Below are positions 51,707-59,590 of a stretch of 64,000 nucleotides of DNA, piece after piece. How positions within the stretch are numbered: the first letter of the stretch is position 1; every line of letters starts with the position of its first letter. Made by a program: the position numbers and the translations under genes. The stretch lies in NCBI GenBank assembly GCA_963667375.1, contig OY763323.1, positions 1,364,001-1,428,000 on the forward strand. Reading direction: 5' to 3'. The stretch is from G963556115 sp963667375 (GTDB lineage Bacteria > Planctomycetota > SZUA-567). A model generated the notes under the pieces. It was not told the DNA's origin, did not search any database, and saw nothing but the letters and a program-made list of their open reading frames with translations.

Positions 51707-52162
51707 ATGCATGCGTCTTCAGTACGTGAGGCTCAGCTCACTGATATTACTCAGCTGCTGCAGATTGAAGATGTTTGTTTCAGCAGTGACAGGATAAATA
51801 AAAGGCAGTTTCGCTATATGCTGACCCGGGCCAAGGCGGTTATGAGAGTAATTGTACCGGCTGGCGGTAATAATATCGCCGGCTATGGTTTGTGCTTTGT
51901 TCCTGGAGGGCGTAAGACTGCAAGACTATATTCACTGGCGGTACTGCCTGAATTTCGTGGAAATGGCTATGCCGGGGATCTATTGAGCGGTCTCTTAAAG
52001 CAATTACGTGAGCTTGGGTATATTTTCTGTAATCTTGAGGTTAGAAAAACGGACAATATTGCTCAGAGACTGTATTTGAAGCATGGATTTAAAGCTATCG
52101 GATCAATTCCTGGATACTATGAAGATGGGGGCGACGCTCTGCGTATGCGCAAAGAGCTGTAG
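51707..52162 (+). CDS. GNAT-family N-acetyltransferase
   Basis: This 151-residue protein shows the GNAT fold, with the acetyl-CoA-binding motif in LAVLPEFRGNGYAGDLL (R-x2-G-x-A type) and the following strand IFCNLEVRKTDNIAQRLYLKHGF, given here by its LEVRKTDNIAQRLY core, typical of RimI-like enzymes. Its start directly abuts the stop of the ATP-grasp gene, so the two are co-translated. It could acetylate the product or the substrate of the ligase. This is an inference from the pairing. Confidence 0.85.
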   Translation: MHASSVREAQLTDITQLLQIEDVCFSSDRINKRQFRYMLTRAKAVMRVIVPAGGNNIAGYGLCFVPGGRKTARLYSLAVLPEFRGNGYAGDLLSGLLKQLRELGYIFCNLEVRKTDNIAQRLYLKHGFKAIGSIPGYYEDGGDALRMRKEL

Positions 52163-52256
52163 CTGCGGTGGTTATAGCTCATTATAGTTTGAGATTGACT
52201 ATGGTGTGCAAATAATTAATAATGTTGAGGTTTGATCTGAAATATAAAGATAAAAA

Positions 52257-52334
52257 TGGTCGGGGAGACAGGATTTGAACCTGCGGCCTGCTGCTCCCGG
52301 AGCAGCCGCGCTAGCCAAACTGCGCTACTCCCCG
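52257..52334 (-). tRNA. tRNA-Pro (anticodon CGG), CCA encoded
   Basis: On the minus strand the sequence folds as a full cloverleaf of 78 nt: a CGGGGAG/CTCCCCG acceptor stem, D arm GCGC/GCGC, anticodon stem GCTGC/GCAGC around TCCGGGA, T arm GCAGG-TTCAAAT-CCTGT, discriminator A and encoded CCA (3' end at 52257). The anticodon at positions 34-36 is CGG (proline, codon CCG). Position 33, almost always U, is C in this reading. No other RNA gene is in the window. Confidence 0.93.
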
Positions 52335-52876
52335 TACTTTTATTTCCTTATAATCTAGCTAAATTCAATATTTATTCAATAGGTAATATCATTTAATTTT
52401 ATTTCGCTGTCTGCTGCTATTACTGAATGGATATTCATTGTTATTTCGTATAATAAATATATTAAAAATTTATCGTCCAACATCCGGTTGCTTGGATAGC
52501 TAACGCGTGTGTGTTTGTTAGTGGCGGTAATATGACAGACTTGAGCCTTGGCAGTGTATTTCTGTTTAGTATTAAAAGCTGGACATTATGCGAATATTGA
52601 TATTATCCGAATAATTAGGCATCTGTTACTGTTTTTTTATATTTTTATTTAGAGAATTTTTTTCTGGAAGAAATAATTTTTTTAAAGTATACTTAGTTTA
52701 ATGCAACTGAATTTTGTTATGTTTATTCTGTTGTGTGTTTGTATACATTTTGTTCAGGATTATTTTTTGTATGAAATGTATCAATAGAAGTACTGTGCGG
52801 ATCTGACGTTGGTCTCTTGCGGCTGGATCATAGTGTGTGACAAAGAGAATGGTATTTTGTTTGTAAGGAGGTTGCT
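52335..52876. other. Long gap and leader upstream of cold-shock gene
   Basis: This 542-nt stretch lies between tRNA-Pro and the cold-shock gene and shows no supported gene. A TATACT at 52688-52693 is a candidate -10 element (with a weak TGGAAG at the -35 position), which would leave a 5' leader of about 175 nt, a length typical of cold-shock mRNAs. I cannot confirm structure in it. Confidence 0.4.
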
Positions 52877-53083
52877 GTGGCTACTGGTACAGTAAAATGG
52901 TTTAGCAATCAGAAGGGGTATGGTTTTATTACTCCTGATGATGGCGGGGATGATTTGTTTGTGCATTTTTCAAATATTATCTCTGAGGGTTATAAATCTC
53001 TCAAAGATGATCAGAAGGTGATGTTCGTGCCGGGGATGGGGAAAAAAGGCCCAGAAGCTACCGAAGTGAAGGTTGCGGAATAA
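52877..53083 (+). CDS. Cold-shock protein (CspA family)
   Basis: This 68-residue single-domain protein binds single-stranded nucleic acid. Both RNP motifs are visible: KGYGFITP (RNP1, residues 13-20) and DLFVHFS (RNP2), with the ATGTVKWFSNQKGYGF start. The start is a GTG at 52877, preceded by AAGGAGG. The long leader upstream suggests post-transcriptional control, and a GC-rich hairpin follows the gene. Confidence 0.95.
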   Translation: MATGTVKWFSNQKGYGFITPDDGGDDLFVHFSNIISEGYKSLKDDQKVMFVPGMGKKGPEATEVKVAE

Positions 53084-53107
53084 AAAATCATCGACATTTT
53101 ACGTTGC

Positions 53108-53134
53108 AGGCCGGTTCTATGAACCGGCCTTTAA
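53108..53134 (+). terminator. Terminator after cold-shock gene
   Basis: A perfect 10-bp stem (53108-53117 with 53121-53130), 3-nt loop, then TTAAG. It lies between the convergent cold-shock and SelD genes and might serve both. Confidence 0.75.
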
Positions 53135-53197
53135 GTTTGGTATTTATTGGAGTATATAAACAATATTTATTATGACTTATGATAGATGGAGCTGCTT

Positions 53198-54874
53198 TTA
53201 TTGGTTGTTCAGGTCTTTGCGGAGTTCATTATAAAACATATTGCTGCTGGCTCCACCGAAAGAGATTCCCAGTGCAACTGCTTCGGATATCTCCTCAGTG
53301 CTCGCTCCAAGCTTATATGCGGCTGCGGTGTTTATTTTTACACACTCGGCGCATTTATGTGAAACTGAGAGTGCAAGCGCTATCAGTTTTTTCTCTTTTC
53401 CGGCGAGTGCTCCCGCTTTATTTACAGTACTCATGTAGCTGCTGAACTCAGTGCCAGCTGCCGGAGGAGGCAGTTCACTGGTATGATCTGTGCCCGCTGT
53501 AAGAGTTGAAGAGCAGCATGATTCTTCTGCCGTCCTGGAAGAACAGCAGCAGTCTGTCGCTGCCTCTTCATTTTTGCCCGCTTCTGAAGTATCTGGGGTT
53601 GAAGCCGAGCAGCAGCAGCTTGCTGTTGCGGGCTGTTGTCCGGAACTAGAATTTTGTTTTTTACCGGTAATATTTCGGGAACCGTTAAGCTGAACTTGAC
53701 CGGTAGCTGAGTCTGCTGTTACCTTTCCAATACAGATTGCATTTATGCCGTTTTTCAGCAGGTAGGCGGTGTAACGTTCAAGCCATGCTGGAGGTATGGC
53801 TATGAGCAGTCCGCCACTGGTCTCAGGGGAGTAGAGTATATTCTGTTCCGCCTCGGTCAATTCGCCGTAATCAATAAAATCTTCCGAAGCTTCCCGGTTG
53901 CGCTCTACCGCACCGGGGAAGGCGTCAAGCTTGGCTAGACGTTCAACCGCTGAAAACAGCGGAACCTTGCTGAAGTCAAGTTCTATCTTCTTGCCGCTGC
54001 CTCGTGCCATCTCAACCAGGTGTCCCAGCAGGCTGAAGCCGGTGACATCGGTGGCCGCATGTACTGAAAAATCAGGCATTGCTTCACCGGCGGTGCGATT
54101 TAGTGTGATCATGGCAGAGATTACTTCAGAAACTTCCAGCTCTGTTGTCTGGTTTATCTGTTGTCCGAAAAGGACTATACCACCACCGACCGGTTTGGTC
54201 AGCAGCAGCAGATCGCCAGTCTCGGCGCCGGTGTTGGTTATTATTCCTTTAGGATCAATACTTCCCAGCACCGCATAACCGCATTTTATTTCACTGTCAT
54301 TGATGCTGTGCCCGCCAATAGCTCTGACCCCGGCTTCTGCGAGTTTATCGGCTCCTCCCTGCAGCATTGCTTTCATTGCAGCCTCTGGAAGGCTGTAGAT
54401 AGGAAAGCCGATTATTGACAGTGCGGTTTCGGCTTTGCCGCCCATGGCATAGACATCACTAAGGCTGTTGGCCGCAGCTATCATGCCGAAGGTATACGGA
54501 TCGTCTACTGACGGAGCGAAAACATCGACGGTCATGACGCTGGCATTCTGATTCCCTGCCAGTGCTATTACCCCTGCGTCATCACTGCTCTCGGTGCCGA
54601 TAAGCACCCGCGGATCGCTGTAACCATGCAGACCGGAAAGAACCGTTTCCAGATATTTTTTTGGTACTTTCGAAGCGCAGCCGACAGCGCGTACATGCTG
54701 GGTCAGCTTTATCTCGCCGCTGGCGATTTCTTCCTGCTCTCCAGCGCATTCACAGATGTTTTTTTCTTTGAACAGCGGGCAGGGGCAGGGCTTATTCGGA
54801 TCACAGACACAGTGTCCGAGTTTGATGGAACGTGACATTATCCGCTGGCGTTTTTCAAGAGCAGCGCTATCCAT
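53198..54874 (-). CDS. selD: SelD with fused N-terminal Cys motif and C-terminal AhpD-like domain
   Basis: This 558-residue protein has selenide, water dikinase at its centre (about 55-400), which makes selenophosphate. The essential Cys is C66 in AVGCASK, with K69 and the metal-binding DD at 98-99 kept; the second Cys of the usual GCGC is Ser. Before it, residues 19-45 carry six cysteines (C22, C24, C30, C32, C41, C43), and after it a Cys-rich linker (C420-422, C442-444, C453-454) leads to an AhpD/carboxymuconolactone-decarboxylase-like domain (about 475-558) with C508-x2-C511. The start ATG 54874 follows AGGAGATA and lies 13 nt after the aroQ stop. No UGA-containing selenoprotein is evident in the window. 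SelD assignment is firm; the role of the added parts is unknown. Confidence 0.9.
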   Translation of the reverse strand: MDSAALEKRQRIMSRSIKLGHCVCDPNKPCPCPLFKEKNICECAGEQEEIASGEIKLTQHVRAVGCASKVPKKYLETVLSGLHGYSDPRVLIGTESSDDAGVIALAGNQNASVMTVDVFAPSVDDPYTFGMIAAANSLSDVYAMGGKAETALSIIGFPIYSLPEAAMKAMLQGGADKLAEAGVRAIGGHSINDSEIKCGYAVLGSIDPKGIITNTGAETGDLLLLTKPVGGGIVLFGQQINQTTELEVSEVISAMITLNRTAGEAMPDFSVHAATDVTGFSLLGHLVEMARGSGKKIELDFSKVPLFSAVERLAKLDAFPGAVERNREASEDFIDYGELTEAEQNILYSPETSGGLLIAIPPAWLERYTAYLLKNGINAICIGKVTADSATGQVQLNGSRNITGKKQNSSSGQQPATASCCCSASTPDTSEAGKNEEAATDCCCSSRTAEESCCSSTLTAGTDHTSELPPPAAGTEFSSYMSTVNKAGALAGKEKKLIALALSVSHKCAECVKINTAAAYKLGASTEEISEAVALGISFGGASSNMFYNELRKDLNNQ

Positions 54875-54887
54875 ATCTATCTCCTGT

Positions 54888-55319
54888 TTATTTATTAAGA
54901 ATAAAATATTGCAGAGCCAGATCATAGGAGAACGAACCGAAACCGCAGATTACACCTTTGCATGCCGGTGATATCATTGATTTATGTCGAAATTCTTCCC
55001 GGGTATGAACATTACTCAAGTGTACTTCGATCGCTGGCAGATTAACGCCTTTGATCGCATCATGCAGAGCAATACTGGTGTGCGTATAGGCGGCGGCATT
55101 GATGATTATTCCTGAATGACCGTCAGTACGGGCACGATGTATGGCATTGATCAGCTCGCCTTCGGCATTGGACTGGAAAAAGATCAGGTCTATACCTGCT
55201 GCTGTTGCGGTATGGCTCAGGCGTTTATTGATATCATCGAGAGTTTCTGAACCGTAAATTTCCGGTTCTCTAGTACCCAGCAGATTCAGATTAGGACCAT
55301 TCAAAACCGAGAGTTTCAT
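54888..55319 (-). CDS. aroQ: 3-dehydroquinate dehydratase, type II
   Basis: This 143-residue enzyme catalyses the third step of the shikimate pathway and forms dodecamers. The signature LNGPNLNLLGTREPEIYG is at the start, the catalytic Tyr is in it, and GIIINAAAYTHTSIALHDA and EVHLSNVHTREEFR are the remaining active-site blocks. The start ATG 55319 follows AAGGAGC; a frame opening 36 codons upstream is an artefact. It is followed by the SelD fusion after 13 nt, so the two are co-transcribed, although no functional link is known. Confidence 0.95.
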   Translation of the reverse strand: MKLSVLNGPNLNLLGTREPEIYGSETLDDINKRLSHTATAAGIDLIFFQSNAEGELINAIHRARTDGHSGIIINAAAYTHTSIALHDAIKGVNLPAIEVHLSNVHTREEFRHKSMISPACKGVICGFGSFSYDLALQYFILNK

Positions 55320-55405
55320 TATCAGCTCCTTTAAGGTGTATAACAGGGTGGTAAATGTCAATATTATACAGCTGCGGGTAGGGTTTGCCAGCAATTTTTT
55401 AAGAA

Positions 55406-55445
55406 GAAGCCTGCTGCTGACGATCATATGCCAGCAACAGGCTTC
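55406..55445 (-). terminator. Candidate terminator after uxaA
   Basis: A 14-bp stem with one mismatch (55406-55419 with 55432-55445) lies 26 nt after the uxaA stop in the direction of transcription and is followed by a mixed TTCTT tract. Confidence 0.6.
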
Positions 55446-55470
55446 ATGGTAGAGGAGTTATGGTCAAGTT

Positions 55471-56973
55471 TTAGAGAGTTACTCCTGACTTGAAAATCGC
55501 TATATCGCGGAAATTATTGATTTCGTTGCGGGTTTGGAGCTCTCCTGAAGCGGTCCGGATAATCTGAGTGAGCAGATTTTTTCCTGCCTGCTGCATATCT
55601 GTACCTTCCAGAACCACACCGGCATTGAAATCTATCCAGTTCTCTTTATGTCTAAAAAGATTCGTGTTGGTTGCAACTTTGATGCAGGGGACAGCCGATC
55701 CCAGCGGAGTGCCCCGGCCGGTAGTAAAGAGGATTATATGTACTCCTGCAGCAGCGAGATTGGTTACCGCTACAATATCGTTCCCCGGTCCATTGAGTAG
55801 ACTTAGGCCATTCTGGGTAATTCTTTCGCCATAATCCAGTACCGCAACTATTGGAGCCCGGCCGCCTTTCTGTACACAGCCGAGTGACTTTTCTTCAAGG
55901 GTGGTAATTCCGCCTTTGCGGTTTCCCGGAGAAGGATTTTCAGAAACCGGTTCTCCGTGGGCGATGAAGTAATCACGGAAGTCATTGATCATTTTTACCG
56001 CTTTATTACAGATATCACGGTCTTTGCAACGGGGCAGAAATTCGTCTTCAGCACCGAATATTTCAGGTATTTCAGTAAGAGCCACTGAACCGCCGGCATT
56101 GACCAGCAGCTCTGATACTACGCCTAGCAGCGGGTTGGCGCTGAGGCCGGAGAAGGCATCGGAACCGCCGCATTTCAGACCCACGCGCAGCAGACTCAGC
56201 GGTAACTCCTCCCGTCGGGCTTCGGCGGCAGCTGCGGCAAGCTCGGCGATGATATCCGCCGCGGCTGCATATTCATCCTCTACCTCCTGTGCAATGAGAA
56301 AACGTACACGCTGTGGATCATAGTCACCAAGCAGCTCCTTGAACTCACTGACCTGATTGTTTTCACAGCCCAGTCCAAGCACCAGAACTCCGGCAGCATT
56401 CGGATGTTTCACCAGTCCGGCGAGTATTTCTCTTGTACGCTCGTGGTCGCCTCCTAGCTGTGAACAGCCATATGGATGTTCAAAGGCGTAGCAGCCGTCA
56501 ACACCTTCCGGGAGTGTTCCCTTGGTATTTCCGGCAATATTACGGGCAGTAGCGTTTACACAGCCAACTGTCGGGATAATCCAGATTTCATTACGGATGC
56601 CTATTTCGCCATTCTTTCTCCGGTACCCTGAAAATACCGCATGGTTGAAGCCGCTGTTCTCACTGATATCGGGATGGGTCAGCTCTGGGCTGTGGGCGAA
56701 GCTCCCGGAAAGCGCGGTTCCGGCATTATGTTCATGCACCCAGTCACCAGTGCTGATATTAACTTTGGCCTGGCCGATACGGAATCCATATTTTATGATA
56801 TCAGTTCCACTGGCGATATCTGAAAGAGCGAATTTATGACCAGCCGGTATATCTGCTGTCAGTTGATAAGTCTGCTGCTGTATTGTAACCGTATCACCTT
56901 GTTTCAGTGCTTCGATGGCGACTGCGACATTATCAGACGGGTGTACCTGCAAGGCTCTGGTAGGATTACTCAT
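55471..56973 (-). CDS. uxaA: Altronate dehydratase
   Basis: This 500-residue enzyme dehydrates D-altronate to 2-keto-3-deoxygluconate in the galacturonate branch of hexuronate catabolism. It has the N-terminal SAF-like domain (about 1-95, with WVHEHNAGTAL) and the UxaA core, in which GLGCENNQ, GLKCGGSDAFSGLSANP and TTGRGTPLGSAVPCIKV are conserved; Cys residues and the GGSD motif bind iron. It overlaps uxaB by 4 nt (ATGA) and is the last gene of the operon. Confidence 0.94.
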   Translation of the reverse strand: MSNPTRALQVHPSDNVAVAIEALKQGDTVTIQQQTYQLTADIPAGHKFALSDIASGTDIIKYGFRIGQAKVNISTGDWVHEHNAGTALSGSFAHSPELTHPDISENSGFNHAVFSGYRRKNGEIGIRNEIWIIPTVGCVNATARNIAGNTKGTLPEGVDGCYAFEHPYGCSQLGGDHERTREILAGLVKHPNAAGVLVLGLGCENNQVSEFKELLGDYDPQRVRFLIAQEVEDEYAAAADIIAELAAAAAEARREELPLSLLRVGLKCGGSDAFSGLSANPLLGVVSELLVNAGGSVALTEIPEIFGAEDEFLPRCKDRDICNKAVKMINDFRDYFIAHGEPVSENPSPGNRKGGITTLEEKSLGCVQKGGRAPIVAVLDYGERITQNGLSLLNGPGNDIVAVTNLAAAGVHIILFTTGRGTPLGSAVPCIKVATNTNLFRHKENWIDFNAGVVLEGTDMQQAGKNLLTQIIRTASGELQTRNEINNFRDIAIFKSGVTL

Positions 56974-58472
56974 TTGTTGAACTCCCTGATGCAGGCGCGT
57001 ACGCCTTTACTGCGGATAGCTTCAAGATAGTCGGTTACTTCACTGTGCAGTGTCGGTATCTGAGTCAGATCCTCACTCCAGAAAGAGCGTTTACTGAGAA
57101 TAATTCTGGTGACTTCCTCCAGATCATTGTTCTTATAGGCTTCCTCGAAGAATGATGTTACCTTCTCGCTGTCATTTATCAGATATTCAGTGCCGTCAAC
57201 AGTGCCGACAAATTCTCCTGAAGCTTTTCGCTTGCCATTATAAAAAGCAATAAGTGCCGCCAGTGAGAAGGCCATACGTTTCGGGGTCAATCCTTCCTTC
57301 ATAATGTAGGCCAGCAGTGACGGAAGTACCCGTACCTTCCATTTAGCGACGGAATTAAGTGAGATGGTGAGCAGTTCATGACGTATGAAGGGATTTGAGA
57401 ACCGTTCAAGGATAGCTTCAGCGTAAGGAACCTTTGATTCCGCCGGCAGATCAAGTGTGGGTACAATCTCTTTTAGCAGCATATCCTTGAGGAATGCGGA
57501 AAAATCGGGATCAGCCAGCATCTCTCCCACTGTCTGTAATCCCGCCAGATAAGCACCCAGAACATTTCCGGTATGAGCTCCATTGAGAACAGCTACTTTT
57601 CTGGTTCGATACGGTTGCATATCGTCGGTGAAGACAACATTCAGTCCGGTCTGGGTAAAGGGAAGACGCTGCTGGATTGCTGAATCTGCACCTTCGACAA
57701 CCAGAAGATGGAATATCTCACCGGTATCCACCAGATTATCCTTGTACCCTATTTCAGCGGTTATTTCCTGGATATCATCACGGGGATAACCGGGGACAAT
57801 CCGGTCCACCAGCGTGCTGAGGAAGGTGTTGGATTCATTGATCCAGACTGTAAACTCAGGCTCAAGCTTCCATTCGCAGGCATGCTCCAGAATACACTCC
57901 TTCAAACGGCTGCCATTGTAATTTATAAGTTCACACGGCATAATTATCATGCCTTTGTCAGCGGCTCCCTTGAAATGTGAAAAACGCTTGTAGAGCCAAC
58001 AGGTGAGCTTCGCCGGGAATGAGTCAGGGCACGAGTAGGGAGTAAACGCCCCTTCCTTGTATTCTATACCCGCTTCTGTGGTGTTTGAAATTATTAGTTC
58101 CAGATCAGGATTTTCAGCGGTAGTGAGATAGTCCTGCCAGTTACTGTAAGGATTGATGGCGCGGGAGATAGAGGTTATAATCTTTTTCGTGTTGATGGTT
58201 TCGCCGTTTTCAATACCTCTAAGGTAGAGGGTATAGAGTCCATCCTGCTCGTTGAGCATGTCAATCAGACCATTGGGCAGCGGCTGCACGACTACAACTC
58301 TGCCATTGAAAAGTCCTTTTGCGTTCATTTCATCAATCATCCAGTCGGCGAAAGCCCGCAGGAAATTACCTTCTCCAAACTGGAGTACTTTTTCGGGAAG
58401 ATCCTGGTATGAACGGTTAAATTCTATCTGTGGCTCATCTGAAGCGATGAGCTCGTTATTGAGTGCTTTCAT
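56970..58472 (-). CDS. uxaB: Tagaturonate reductase
   Basis: This 500-residue NAD-dependent mannitol-dehydrogenase-family enzyme reduces D-tagaturonate to D-altronate. It begins with VLQFGEGNFLRAFADWMIDE (core FGEGNFLRAF), the nucleotide-binding stretch, and the catalytic lysine region is RTRKVAVLNGAHTG. It is about 17 residues longer than the E. coli enzyme. It starts after AAGGAGA and its stop overlaps the uxaA start. UxaA and UxaB together predict growth on galacturonate; UxaC, KdgK and KdgA are not in the window. Confidence 0.92.
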   Translation of the reverse strand: MKALNNELIASDEPQIEFNRSYQDLPEKVLQFGEGNFLRAFADWMIDEMNAKGLFNGRVVVVQPLPNGLIDMLNEQDGLYTLYLRGIENGETINTKKIITSISRAINPYSNWQDYLTTAENPDLELIISNTTEAGIEYKEGAFTPYSCPDSFPAKLTCWLYKRFSHFKGAADKGMIIMPCELINYNGSRLKECILEHACEWKLEPEFTVWINESNTFLSTLVDRIVPGYPRDDIQEITAEIGYKDNLVDTGEIFHLLVVEGADSAIQQRLPFTQTGLNVVFTDDMQPYRTRKVAVLNGAHTGNVLGAYLAGLQTVGEMLADPDFSAFLKDMLLKEIVPTLDLPAESKVPYAEAILERFSNPFIRHELLTISLNSVAKWKVRVLPSLLAYIMKEGLTPKRMAFSLAALIAFYNGKRKASGEFVGTVDGTEYLINDSEKVTSFFEEAYKNNDLEEVTRIILSKRSFWSEDLTQIPTLHSEVTDYLEAIRSKGVRACIREFNK

Positions 58473-58514
58473 TATTACTCTCCTTGGTGAAAATAGGGCT
58501 TATATGAGTTGTAA

Positions 58515-59564
58515 TCAAATATCAATGCTGTCGCATAGTTTAAGGAACAGGCGGATTCGTTCGTCACTTACAGTATCATCAATTCCAACACAGGAAATAG
58601 AGAGGGCTTTCTGCTCGTTGTAGCCGTCTTTTATAAGGTTGTTAATTAAAATTTCCAATTCCTGCTCACTGTAATTCTGCAAGGCAACCGGGCTGACCCT
58701 CAGATTCAGGAAGGTATCAGGGAAGACCTCACGTATTTTTGCCACCGCTGAGCCGGCACCGACTTCCAGGAAGTCAATATGCGGTACCTTACTGTAGCCA
58801 TTGATAACATGCTCCATAGTTGCTCCACAGTGATGAATACCATAACTTTTGAATTCGTTCGCGAGTTCGCTATCATATTGCAACAGAAATTCCTCGTACA
58901 GGGTATTGGGTATCATCTCGCAGGAGCAGTTTGAGGTTAGATAGGTCTCGGGATGAGACCGACCAATTATGGCGGTAACTCCTTCGGAGATGCTGGGGCT
59001 GAATTCCTTGAGCCGCTTGCCGGTATCCTTGAGACAGTCGGTTATTGAACTCAGCAGTAAATGCAGCGATTCCGGATCATCGTAATAGGCCAGCATCAGA
59101 TCCTGCCCCAGCAGATCCATGGCTATATTCTGTACACCCATAAGATTTATATAGGCTTCGACCGCTCCATATTCCTGTTTTAGAAAGGCGAGCTGTTTTT
59201 CAACCTTCTGCCAGACCTTTGAGTTCTCCAGGCCGGTGTAAACCGGGTTGTCTTCAATATCTTCAAGATCATAATTCAGCGGGATCACTACCGGTGAATT
59301 ATCTGCCGCGTATTGTATTGTGCAGCCCAGTATCTCTGAGTGCAGATATCCGGCTGCCAACAGATTGGTGCCGAGCAGCGGTCTGGGTTCAGGATTTTCT
59401 TCACCCAGACCGAAATATCCGAAGCGGGTGAAGAGGGTCTTGCGCATTGTGATATCGTAGGAAATACGGGTATGCGGATCATCGAAGAATGATTTATTGA
59501 AATCTATTCCTGCGTTTTTGTTCCACCACTTGGGGTGAAAGGTTATGTCATAATTGATTTTCAT
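58515..59564 (-). CDS. URO-D/MtaA-like protein in hexuronate operon
   Basis: This 349-residue protein is a second member of the uroporphyrinogen decarboxylase superfamily in the window. It contains the zinc-type H-x-C motif in GIHHCGATMEH (H244, C246) and a candidate third ligand at C325 in SISCVGIDDTVSDERI, so the full methyltransferase-type set is kept. HemE function is unlikely in this context. By analogy with MtaA it might transfer a methyl group from a methylated sugar acid or act on a one-carbon carrier, but the reaction is unknown. It lies between the TRAP permease gene (26-nt gap) and uxaB (42-nt gap). Its ribosome-binding site is weak. Confidence 0.75.
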   Translation of the reverse strand: MKINYDITFHPKWWNKNAGIDFNKSFFDDPHTRISYDITMRKTLFTRFGYFGLGEENPEPRPLLGTNLLAAGYLHSEILGCTIQYAADNSPVVIPLNYDLEDIEDNPVYTGLENSKVWQKVEKQLAFLKQEYGAVEAYINLMGVQNIAMDLLGQDLMLAYYDDPESLHLLLSSITDCLKDTGKRLKEFSPSISEGVTAIIGRSHPETYLTSNCSCEMIPNTLYEEFLLQYDSELANEFKSYGIHHCGATMEHVINGYSKVPHIDFLEVGAGSAVAKIREVFPDTFLNLRVSPVALQNYSEQELEILINNLIKDGYNEQKALSISCVGIDDTVSDERIRLFLKLCDSIDI

Positions 59565-59590
59565 GGTCTTGGTCTCACAAAGTTAGATTA

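Noticed and set aside
53198..54874. Selenocysteine in SelD itself
   Set aside because: The catalytic residue is encoded by a normal Cys codon in a frame without internal UGA.
55985..56323. Long Ser/Ala-rich frame antisense to uxaA
   Set aside because: Its composition is a by-product of uxaA codon use on the opposite strand.
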